From Dirofilaria immitis (taxonomy: Eukaryota; Nematoda; Chromadorea; Rhabditida; Onchocercidae): 64,000 bases of DNA. This document shows, piece after piece, positions 12,074 through 24,000 of the stretch. Below the pieces are notes generated by a model. It was not told the DNA's origin. It ran no database searches and saw only the letters and a list, made by a program, of their open reading frames with translations. The stretch covers positions 1,000,001 to 1,064,000 of the forward strand of contig JAKNDB010000070.1 in the NCBI GenBank assembly GCA_024305405.1, given 5' to 3'. The position numbers and the translations under genes are program-made. Each line of letters starts with the position of its first letter. Position 1 is the first letter of the stretch.

Positions 12074-12990
12074 ATCAATATATCAAATGATATAGAACAA
12101 TTGATAATAAGCGGAAAATTTGATAATAAGAATAGAGATGATGAAAAAGAAAATTTTCAAAAATATATCATTTATTTGAAAATTACGTAAAATTAGATAA
12201 AAATAATGTTATGAGTATTATCCATTAATTAAACATTAATACATAGTAAATTGTAATATGTTAATAGAATTCTAAAATGAATGCTATATCATTTGATGGA
12301 TACTTTGATCATTATTTTCAGAGTAAGAGTATCCGACATAATGTTCATGCTGCACCAAATCTTCGTTTTCAAAATGAAAACTATATGGTATATCTTTTGT
12401 ATGTGAATTATTTTTATACGTATAATAATTCGATAATAATTCGATAGTAATATTTATGCTTTTTGGATTATATGAAGAATGACGCATTTCCCATTTTGCA
12501 GGATATTAATTCTGAAAAATTTTCAATATCTGAAATGAACAATATTATCCCAATAACTACTACATCGATTATTCTTACGGAATCTGATCTTTTAATTAAT
12601 ACGAAAGTACTCAATTTGGATAATAGCCAAGAGAATGATGATAATGATGAGGAAAATTCGATAATGATTGATAATATTCGAAGATTTGAGCCTTTACTCT
12701 CTTTGCCAGGTGATCTAAATTTCTGTGACAGATACTATAATTTTTAGTAAGTATAGGATTAATATTCTTTAATTAGTATTCATTTTATTAATTGATATTT
12801 AAAATTACAGAACTATGCTTGCTACCGGAAGATGCAGGACCTTGTTTTGGAGAAATTTTAAGATGGCGATATAATTCTGAAACAAATCATTGTGAAACAT
12901 TTATCTATACTGGTTGTAATCATAATGCGAATTATTTTACTTCTGAAGAAGCCTGTTTAAGAGCTTGTGGAGAATATAGAAAAATAAAAA

Positions 12991-13084
12991 TGAAAAGAAA
13001 TTCAAATGTGAAATACGCAGTAAGAATTCGCATATCGATAGTGCAGAGTTATTAAGTACCAAAAGTGATTAATACAAACTGATT
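12991..13084 (+). repeat. About 94-bp direct repeat, copy 1
   Basis: It matches 15106-15199 with about one difference. It sits exactly where the duplicated Kunitz exon should have its donor and is absent from the intact gene at 19503, so it is an insertion specific to the left arm. Confidence 0.8.
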
Positions 13085-14258
13085 AATTGATTATTTAAAT
13101 AGTTGTATAAAGTAATGCAATCAGTAATATTTTTGAGAATTTTATTCATTGCTTATTTAATTTCAGCTTTTTTGTTTTGGATATTAACAATTGTAATATA
13201 AGTTTTTAATCTTTTTTAAGTAATGTCTTCCTTAAACTCTGGAAAAATATACGATGGCAGAAGAATGGCGTATTATTTCAAATTTTCAACGATGACCAAA
13301 GGATTCATGTAAGTATTCTTCGTTGAATTTTAAGTTTCATCAAATTCTTAAATTTATTATTTCATTTTAAATGATACTTTGATGAGTAAATTTATCATTT
13401 CATCTTAAACGATGCTTTGACGAATCATTAAGATGACATACTTTTCACAAAAATGATATAATTAGTATAAAAATAAATTACTAGATATAATATATTAAGT
13501 ATTTTTTAAGAATTATGGCACAGTAAATGAAAGAAAGCAAAATAACGACAATTCTTTATGCAAAAATGATCTTTAAAATATTTTTTATTGTTTTAAATTA
13601 GTTAATATAAAAATAGATAGCTATTTCATGACAACATTGAATTTCATAGCAATCTTTTTGAGAACTTCAATTTCAATTTTCGGTCTTTCAAAATACATGT
13701 AGAATATGTTAAATTTCAGATGAACGAAGATCATAGTCAGGTACATATTACCAATACACATCAAACAGATGTTGCTGATTATTCGTGTTCTGTTGGAAAA
13801 AATACCATTTTATCCAATTCTATTCATTTAGACGTCAAAGGTACTAAATTTTTTTCTAATTTAAATTGTTTGTTATTCCAGTATTTTATTTCAGTTTGAA
13901 TAATACTTATTTCTAGTCAGGTATTCTGATAGAAAAAAATAACATGCTGACTATCTTAGTTGTTAAATTGCAATCTTCTTTAATCTAAGAAAATAATGCT
14001 ATTTCAGAAATAGAAATGAGAATTTAAACTGATACATTTTAGAAGTTGAAATAATGGAATTATCATGCTCGGATAAGGGCAATCAAATGACATGCGAACT
14101 GATTGCAAAAATTGGACTATGTTCTAATCCAAGATATAGTAATTTTTGCTGCAATACTTATTATCATTCTCTTATATCCAATAAGTCTGGACTAGAAAAA
14201 TATTTATAGATTCTCATTTTATCGGTACAAATATTATCTAATAGATTAAATAAAAATA

Positions 14259-16886
14259 ATATTCTGCAGCATAATATCAATGTATGATACCATCGAAAAT
14301 TTACACAATCAATTTCTGAATGATTTTAGGACATCAGTTTTTCACGAAGAGATGTTGTTTAAAGAATTTTAACGAATCAGATTTTTTTTTGACCTACCAT
14401 CTATGTTATAGGGCACTGTTAAAGTACTATAAACCGTTTCTGCAAACTTAAATTTGTATTATTAAATATTTTTCCAGAAAAAATTCAATAAAAGCCCTCC
14501 TTATAATCAAAAAGAAATTGAAACTAACAACTGTATTATTGGCATTCATTAGTCATTTTGTGCGTTGCAGTTGTGGCATATAAAGCCTGCCGTAACAAAA
14601 TTTCGCTACAAAAGATTTTTATCCAAATTTCCTCTCAAATTTCAAACAAATTCCTATCCAAACTTTCCACATCAGTTTCGCACTATTCCCATTGTATTTA
14701 TTATCATTTTCTTTCAGATCGGCAATATAAAATAGTTAAATTGATATCCTTTTCAAACCATTACAATGTCTAAACCATTTCTGAATTATATTAGCAATCA
14801 AGTGATGAAATATCGTTGATCGAAGATTCCACGCTGGTCTGTGAATTCTATTCATTGAGAATGTTTAAAAGTTAGATGAAAAATAATATTAAGTCATAGA
14901 ATATGAATCATTCCACACTATTTCAGATATCAAATAAAAACGATCAATCAATTCGAGCGAATGAAATATGTGGTAAGCAACTACAATATTCATCCGATCT
15001 CATATATAGGTGATCATAATATGATACATGCAAAATTTCTTATGTAATGCATGCGGGAAGCTATATTTTCGCAACAATCACCTTCAACAACATAATAAAA
15101 AATTTTGAAAAGAAATTCAAATGTGAAATACGCAGTAAGAATTCGCATATCGATAGTGCAGAGTTATTAAGTACCAAAAGTGATTAATAGAAACTGATTG
15201 AGAATTTTTGAATGACAATTAGAACAGAATTTCACATTTCATTTTTTTATACTTTGTGCTATTATATTGTTCAATTGTGACAGTATATATAATACTACAT
15301 CTATCATTTTCACTAGTAATCCGAAAAGTTGCCAGGAAAATTTTATGTACATGCAAATTTTTGTTTTATTTTGAATCTTTTCTTGGTTTTATTTTGAATC
15401 TTTTCTTTCCTGTTTTGAAAATTTATTTTTGATAATTTTCGTATTGGTAAAATATAATTCTCGTTAGATTTCAAAGGATTTATTGCTCGGTTAAAAAGGA
15501 AATTATTTTTCGAATTATAATATTCTTGTTGTGCTTTTATCATGGTGAAATATTGCGATAAAATTCAGCAAGTCTAATTATTTGCTAGTAAGCATTGTAA
15601 TTCATGACGATTTTTGCAATTCTATGGAATGCAGAATTTCCAAAATGAATTTTGCTAGAGAAAAGTAACAAACTCTTTTCAAATAATACTACATTAAATT
15701 ATCACAGGAAAAAAGATTACCTAGTGTATAAGCTTTTAGAAATTTTTCTTTTAAGGTTACTTTAATGTGTTTAATGTTTGTCGCTTTTCTTTTGGCTTTT
15801 TCTTTTGGATTATTTTGCTATTTTTTTTTATTGCTAATATTTAGCCAAAATTGAGCCACGTTTTTCAGTACATTAATGCAATAGAAGTTTTATTCAAAAT
15901 CTCGCTGAAAACATATTTTTTCTTTTTTTTTACCATGGTTAAACGACCGTGGTTTTAAACGAAATAGACATCAATAATGTGAGGAGTTATATTTGTACAT
16001 AGTGCAGATACATGCTGACGAATAATTGAATGTTAAATCTGTTGATATGTATTAATCAGTGGACGAACGAAATTTTAGCACAAACATTATCATCAATGGG
16101 ATGGATACTTTATAAGTACTAATTTTATCTTTTTGATAAATGAAAATCGACAAAATTTAAGAAATGATGAATGAAATGCCAAAAAAATTTGATTACAATT
16201 AACTTAATCCTTTATTACATTATTATGAATAATTACTATAATATCAGTCAAAAAGCAAGTGATACAGTTAGTGAACGTAATATAGAATCAATCGATTGTT
16301 GATGGTTATTGAATAATCTTACTAAAACGGCAAGATTATTATCAACACTATAAAGAAAATAATGTAGAATGAGAAGTTTATAACGGTTCTGGAGATTGTG
16401 ACATTCGGAGAAATAATGATGATTTCGATGGGAGAGAAATATAATTATGCTAAATTTTTAGTATCCTTTAAATTACCTGAAATTTTAACTTCTGCGGCGT
16501 ATTCTTCGTAAATGAAATGATGCAATAGTTTTTTTTAATAAGGAATAAAGCAACAAATTTTTGAGATAAGGTTATTTCAAATTTTCAAAGACAAAATAGT
16601 TGCACACATCGAGTGAAATTGAGGTAAATAATATTTCTAATCATCTGATAAATAGATAAGGGAATTAACAAATGATGGAATTATATAGAACTGGAATATA
16701 TATTAGCGTTTAAAGTTGAATGGAATGAGATTTTCATAAGTCTTTCTTCATCAAAACGCTTATTAAGCAACAGAAAAGCAATTTTAGTAATATATTAATC
16801 AATAAAAATAAATAAAATATAATCATAACAGAATAGAGTTATTGATTTCGAAATATGGTGAATTTCTTGCATGACTAATGTTTATA
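14259..16886. other. Spacer between the inverted-repeat arms
   Basis: About 2.6 kb of AT-rich sequence with no supported gene. It contains copy 2 of the 94-bp repeat at 15106-15199. The first 80 bases resemble 11205-11260. Confidence 0.5.
15106..15199 (+). repeat. About 94-bp direct repeat, copy 2
   Basis: It matches 12991-13084. No terminal inverted repeats or coding capacity are visible. Confidence 0.8.
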
Positions 16887-16898
16887 TTTTTTATTTAA

Positions 16899-16904
16899 TT
16901 TATT
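16899..16904 (-). terminator. Candidate polyadenylation signal of mig-6
   Basis: An AATAAA (minus strand) lies about 30 bases after the stop codon; a second AATAAA-like hexamer follows at 16890-16895. The position fits a short nematode 3' UTR. Confidence 0.5.
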
Positions 16905-16934
16905 AGATAATATTTGTACCGATAAAATGAGAAT

Positions 16935-18017
16935 CTATAAATATTTTTCTAGTCCAGACTTATTGGATATAAGAGAATGATAACAAGTATTGCAGCAAAA
17001 ATTACTATATCTTGGATTAGAACATAGTCCAATTTTTGCAATCAGTTCGCATGTCATTTGATTGCCCTTATCCGAGCATGATAATTCCATTATTTCAACT
17101 TCTAAAATGTATCAGTTTAAATTCTCATTTCTATTTCTGAAATAGCATTATTTTCTTAGATTAAAGAAGATTGCAATTTAACAACTAAGATAGTCAGCAT
17201 GTTATTTTTTTCTATCAGAATACCTGACTAGAAATAAGTATTATTCAAACTGAAATAAAATACTGGAATAACAAACAATTTAAATTAGAAAAAATTTAGT
17301 ACCTTTGACGTCTAAATGAATAGAATTGGATAAAATGGTATTTTTTCCAACAGAACACGAATAATCAGCAACATCTGTTTGACGTGTATTGGTAATATGT
17401 ACCTGACTATGATCTTCGTTCATCTGAAATTTAACATATTCTACATGTATTTTGAAAGACCGAAAATTGAAATTGAAGTTCTCAAAAAGATTGCTATGAA
17501 ATTCAATGTTGTCATGAAATAGCTATCTATTTTTATATTAACTAATTTAAAATAATAAAAATATTTTAAAGATCATTTTTGCATAAAGAATTGTCGTTAT
17601 TTTGCTTTCTTTCATTTACTGTGCCATAATTCTTAAAAAATACTTAATATATTATATCTAGTAATTTATTTTTATACTAATTATATCATTTTTGTGAAAA
17701 GTATGTCATCTTAATGATTCGTCAAAGCATCGTTTAAGATGAAATGATAAATTTACTCATCAAAGTATCATTTAAAATGAAATAATAAATTTAAGAATTT
17801 GATGAAACTTAAAATTCAACGAAAAATACTTACATGAATCCTTTGGTCATCGTTGAAAATTTGAAATAATACGCCATTTTTATACCATTGTATAGGATAC
17901 ACTCCATTAGTTTTACATTTTAATGTTACTGTCGATCCTAGCGGTACCGGATTATAACCAATAAGAACGAGCTCTGGATGATTTATTTGAATTCGTCTTT
18001 TATAAACGTGAACTGAG
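16935..18017 (-). CDS. mig-6: mig-6 exons 37-39: Ig domain and PLAC domain
   Basis: Exon 37 (18017-17834) begins with the base that completes the last Kunitz Cys, then the first half of an Ig domain ([21 protein letters not shown]). Exon 38 (17423-17303) holds the second half with the DYSC motif. Exon 39 (17101-16935) is a PLAC domain: cysteines in SCSD, MTCEL, GLCSN, then NFCCNTC, ending KYL and TAG. A PLAC domain at the C-terminus is typical of papilin and ADAMTS-like proteins and marks the true end of the gene. Confidence 0.92.
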
Positions 18018-21000
18018 CTAAACAATAAGCGATTTATATATATGCTTAGGTAAAGAGATATAATTTTTGATTACTTTCTATCGAACAAAAATATCATCAA
18101 TTCCGGAATTACTTTAATTTTATTAATCTTTATTTAATAATTATCGCATTTTTAAAATCACCAATAATTCATGCATTCATCCTCACTAAGGAAACGATTT
18201 TGATTGCCTCCACAACCACTATACATAAATATTTTGCAATATCCGACAGATTTATCAAAATACCATAATTGTTGATTATTCTGACATAGTCCAATTTCAA
18301 ATGGTAACAAACAGCTATCTATAAATAACATCTAATCAAAGCATAAAAAATAAATAAATTACTAAGGAACATTTTTAGCTTAAATACCAAATATCATTTT
18401 GCATTAATTATCAATACTAATATTAATCGCTACTAATAAATTTTAATATTGGCAATTGATATTTATTTTTTTCGCTATTAATATCGAGTAATGCTAAATA
18501 TCAATCGTTTATTCTTCTGAGCAGTATTTTCTTTTGAAATAAGTAAAAATTATTTTTGTAAAGCAATTGAAATTCATGATGTTAGAACTATTAAATAATT
18601 TTGTTTATCTAATATAGATAACTAGTAAAATAGATGGATTATTTCAGATTATTGATAAGATTGATTAAATTATCAAATTCAATTTTAATTATTTCAAAAA
18701 TTCACTTTTTGTTCGATCAGTTATTGTTTTCATTTCGTTTTTTTCAAGCATCTTTGCTCACAAAGTTTTCGATTATTAAATCGATTACCGTTACCACGAC
18801 AACCACCATATGTAAATTGCATACATTGTGCCTCATGTTTATCGTAGTACCATTGCGTTATTGGATCATCGCATGGACCACTTTCTCGATCTAATTGGCA
18901 AATATCTGTCGCTGAAATAATTGTATTCAAATATAAATTAGATTAAGTAGTATTATAAATGTATCAATCAATGCATAATTTATAAATTTAATTAACCTTC
19001 ATTATCGGTATGAAAAAGTATCTCTGAGGTACAGAGATGTTCACATTCAGCTTTTGAGGAGAATCGATTACCATTACCGCCACAACCGGTATAAACAAAT
19101 ACATGACATTCTCCCGTATCTATATTATAATACCATTTGGTTACACCTAATTCACAATGACCACGATCCATTATCATCGTACATACATCTAAAGAATCAA
19201 GAAATATTTGTATTATTATGCCAATGTTCTAAATATTCTAAGATAATGAAATATTACAATAACAGACTGAAATTGTAAAGAATTCCCAAGTCGAGAAAAT
19301 TTTTAATTTGCTATTTTCGAATGAATTAAAGCAGAAATATTTCCAGAATTTAAGGAAGACATTACCTAAAAAAGATTAAAAACTTATATTACAATTGTTA
19401 ATATCGAAAACAAAAAAGCTGAAATTAAATAAGCAATGAATAAAATTCTCAAAAATATTACTGATTGCATTACTTTATCCAACTATTTAAATAATCAATT
19501 ACCACTATTTCTATATTCTCCACAAGCTCTTAAACAGGCTTCTTCAGAAGTAAAATAATTCGCATTATGATTACAACCAGTGTAGATAAATGTTTCACAA
19601 TGATTTGTTTCAGAATTATATCGCCATCTTAAAATTTCTCCAAAACAAGGTCCTGCATCTTCCGGTAGCAAGCATAGTTCTGTAATTTTAAATATCAATT
19701 AATAAAATGAATACTAATTAAAGAATATTAATCCTATACTTACTAAAAATTATAGTATCTGTCACAGAAATTTAGATCACCTGGCAAAGAGAGTAAAGGC
19801 TCAAATCTTCGAATATTATCAATCATTATCGAATTTTCCTCATCATTATCATCATTCTCTTGGCTATTATCCAAATTGAGTACTTTCGTATTAATTAAAA
19901 GATCAGATTCCGTAAGAATAATCGATGTAGTAGTTATTGGGATAATATTGTTCATTTCAGATATTAAAAATTTTTCGGAATTAATATCCTGCAAAATGGG
20001 AAATGCGTCATTCTTCATATAATCCAAAAGCATAAATATTACTATCGAATTATTATACGTATAAAAATAATTCACATACAAAAGATATACCATATAGTTT
20101 TCATTTTGAACACGAAGATTTGGTGCAGCATGAACATTATGTCGGATACTCTTACTCTGAAAATAATGATCAAAGTATCCATCAAATGATATAGCATTCA
20201 TTTTAGAATTCTATTAACATATTACAATTTACTATGTATTAATGTTTAATTAATGGATAATACTCATAGCATTATTTTTATCTAATTTTACGTAATTTTC
20301 AAATAAATGATATATTTTTGAAAATTTTCTCTTTTCATCATCTCTATTCTTATTATCAAATTTTCCGCTTATTATCAATTGTTCTATATCATTTGATATA
20401 TTGATATCATCATCATCATCATCATCATCGTTATTCGTTTTCTTTATATAACTGTTTATTTTTACATAGCATTTGATTAGTAATCATTTTATTTTCAAAA
20501 TAAATTCTCTGATAATTTACAAAATTGTAATTATGATATGTTCGGAATAAGATTAATCAGATTCATTAATTTTTCATAACTATAACATAAAACTTAGAAA
20601 TTAAATTTTTAATATTACAAAAATTTAATTTTTATAAAAATGATACCTGAAATTTTGAATGTATAGTACAATTACCGATGCAATCATTCATACTGTCGAA
20701 ACCAATACCATTTTCTATGCAGTTACCGTAGGAAAATGGTAAACATTCATCAATTGATTCATAATAATAATATCGTTCTAATGCTGATCTAAAATTATTG
20801 TTTTGATAGAAATTGATTAAAATATAAATTATCGGATTAATAATATTGATTTATCGAGAATATTTCTTACTTGCATGATTCAACATTTTCAACGTATTTT
20901 GGTGATGAACATCGTTGTATTGTTAACGAATTATTCCAATTAAAATCTGCAAATAATATTTAATCTAATAACAGAAAAATATTATTGAATTAATCGAATA

Positions 21001-24000
21001 TTGAATGGATGCATGTTGTTATTAAATAAATATCACTTCAACATATTAATTAGATGCTAAACAATTATGTTGTTTCAATGAGAAGAATTGGTTAAATTAG
21101 TTAATTTGAATAGAATTATCCGAAATATTAATTTGTTATTCACTGCAATAAATTTAACAATATTATACTTTATATATCATATCTGTATTTAAGATTAACT
21201 GAATAAACTTATCAATTTTAATTCCCAAATATAATTTCAATCAATGGTTAGGTGTGATAAATTTTTAATATATTTCGAACTATTAATAAATTTTTTGCAA
21301 CCAAATTTAACTAATTAAAGTAATAATTACTACTACAATTATTTGATTATTAGTTTTAAGATTGTATGTCTGTTTATTATGAGTACAATTGTAGATGCAT
21401 AAAATATTAATTATACTTCTAGGTTAATTCATTTGACAATACATAGTTGATCACAAAAATTTTATAATTGTTTAATTATTTTCATTTTTTATAAATTTTA
21501 AAAATAATTGAGAGCGATATATTTTTGGGTTACTATAATTGATTATTACTTCATTGTTAAGAAATTGATAATATGAAAAAGAAATTTATGAAAAGAAAAA
21601 GTCAAAAAATATTAAATGATAACATGCAAAAAAAAAAAAAACATAACACATGCAAAGGTAAAATAATTAATTGGAAATTTCAGCTTTTTTTTTTTTTTTT
21701 ATCAACAAATTTGAAGCGTCAACGAAATTTGCTAAATGATATGAAGGAGAAAAAAAAGAAAGAAAATTTACCGTTTTAATTGTCGAAATATCGCATAACA
21801 ATAGATAGCAACTATTTTGATTTATATTTTCGTTATAATAATAACAAACTTTTATAGGATATAAATGTTATAGTTGTTTTCATTCAGATTGTTCCAAGTA
21901 TGAATGGAGGAGTAGGAAAAAGAGAAAGGTTAAAATTATATGTAAAAATTTGAAAAGTTTAAAGCAGCCATAGAAAGGATTCATTTTTTTCCAGCTTATT
22001 TTCTTTGTCAACATCAAATTAGTAAATAGGAAATAATTTATCTTACTAATAGAAAAATTCAATATATTTGCTTGAATATATTAGAAAGTGTTAGTTAGCA
22101 AAAATGGAAAAGATAATTTAAAAGTTGAAAAATAATTATGACAAAGTAAATATGTGATCGAATTGGATCATCTTCAAACAAAATAACAGGATAAAAAAAA
22201 GACGTAATAATGTAACGAATAAATTGATAATTGTGGAGTAAAATTATTTCGATGGCAAATATCAGAAATTCAAATATCTTTAAAAAGAATAAAAATTCCT
22301 GAATGATAAAATCAATAGAGAAAGTTTCTGATAAGGATACTGATATATCAAATGTTATGTAAACAAATAGGGATACATCAACAAATACAACAAAATCCGA
22401 CTGATATATATTAATGGCATTTATCCAATTTTTTTTTTTTTCATATTCAATGTAATTTAATGATACATCTACTGTTTTATAATTTTCATATATAACTGAA
22501 AAAAATTAGTGATAATTTTAATTTCAAATAACTAAGTGATAAATTATTTATCCAATGTGATACCTGCCATCTATTGGAATACGGTGACAATTTGTACTAA
22601 AAATGGTTAATTATGAAATGAGCAGCAGGTATAATAAACAAAGTTCCTCATTTTTATTCCAATATTTATTTACTAAAACAAAATGATTGATATATCAATT
22701 ACTCACGTTCTTCGGATGATAAGCATTTCGTTTCACAATCAGTAAGTTGCAGAAAATTGTTTGTATTGCCTAAACATCCGCCATATTCGAAACGTTCACA
22801 TTGACCTGTATCCCTGTTGAAAAAGTATCGCTTATGTTTTCCAGAGCATGGTCCATTTACTTTTGGTAATTTGCATGGATCTAAAATTTTTTAGATACTT
22901 AAACATTTATTCTCTTTTCTTTGATTATCTTTCCGAATACATTAAATAATCAAATTTCTATTAATTTCAATATCCTTATATACTTATTAAGATAGTTTCA
23001 ATATCGATATTAGTTACAGTATCTGTATATAATTATTGAAAAATTATTAATATGAATTTTTTTTTCGAAGAAGAAAAAGAAATAAATTGAAAAGGAAAAG
23101 AAAAAAAGGAAATCAAAATGAATTGATGTGATAAAAAGTATTATTATTAATTATTACGATTTTATATATTTATTTGTAACATCATATTTTGTATTTGCCT
23201 ATTCCAATGCTAAATGATTACGTATTTGTTTACTTGTCCATCGAATTACATCGCTTTTATTAAATGATAATAAAATGAAAACTAACCAATATAATTACCA
23301 CATTCATCTTTGCATTGTTGTTCGCTATCAAAGCGATTATCAGTACCACCGCAACCGCCATAATGAAATCGTGTACAAGTACCATCAATTTTATTATAGT
23401 ACCATTTAGTGACAAATCGATTACACGGTCCAGTATCCTTTGGAAGTTCACATTTTGATATTGATTCAGATGTATGAGAAGCTGAAGAAAAACAAGAATG
23501 CAATAAATTTAAATATTTAAAAATTAATCTTGATTTTATTTGAAGATTTCGGTGGATTTAGACGGATAAAGTAATTCTTTTTTTTTCTTTTCCCAAATTA
23601 TAATAATAAAACGAGAAATAACAATTACGTTTACCATCTGATATTGGCACAAGATGTTTAAATGTTGATTCTGGAACAGAAGGTGGAAGAATTCCGGTAG
23701 ATTTAACACCAGAAGCACGATTTATGCATAATTCTTCACATTGTTCTTTGGTTGAAAAACGATTAGCATTACCGCCACAACCGGAATAACGGAATGGTTC
23801 GCAAGTACCGGTTGCGCGTTCAAAGTAATAACTTTGAAAAGCACCATTACATCGACCAACATCCATTCGTTCATTACATGCATCACGTGATCGACCTGTT
23901 TAAGCTAGGAATTAAATCAGTAATGATTAATTAAGCTAAAAATTAATTAATTTAAACTTCAAAATACCGTTTTTGTTTTCTAATCTTCTAAGACTTACTC

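Larger units (their letters stand above)
11828..14258 (+). pseudogene. Inverted, truncated duplicate of the mig-6 3' end
   Basis: This plus-strand segment copies the minus-strand sequence 20653-16887. It keeps exon 32 (12502-12709, same length), the Kunitz exon 33 from 12811, the 3' part of Ig exon 37 (to 13308), Ig exon 38 (13720-13840) and PLAC exon 39 (14043-14209). About 1.46 kb is missing, corresponding to 19338-17877, which removes three Kunitz exons and the start of the Ig exon. The donor of the Kunitz exon is replaced by an inserted sequence, so the open frame runs to a stop near 13055. The PLAC copy has TAT (Tyr) at 14159-14161 where the gene has TGT (Cys). There is no start exon. 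It is best read as a non-functional fragment. A misjoined assembly is the alternative. Confidence 0.85.
16887..20653. repeat. Right arm of the inverted duplication (intact mig-6 3' end)
   Basis: The reverse complement of this 3.8-kb stretch aligns with 11828-14258 apart from the deletion and insertion noted there. The arm starts just after the exon 31 donor and ends in the 3' untranslated region beside AATAAA-type signals. Confidence 0.85.

Noticed and set aside
12284..12487. Minus-strand open frame over the left arm
   Set aside because: It is antisense to the duplicated papilin intron and linker region.
19263..19372. Possible extra exon between Kunitz 8 and Kunitz 9 (acceptor TTTTTTAG, text [11 protein letters not shown])
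   Set aside because: Kunitz 8 joins Kunitz 9 directly in phase, this stretch has no Kunitz cysteine pattern and no in-phase donor was found.
23260..23451. Second open frame over the Kunitz 5 exon
   Set aside because: It is an out-of-frame shadow of the Kunitz exon; the cysteine pattern is in the other frame.
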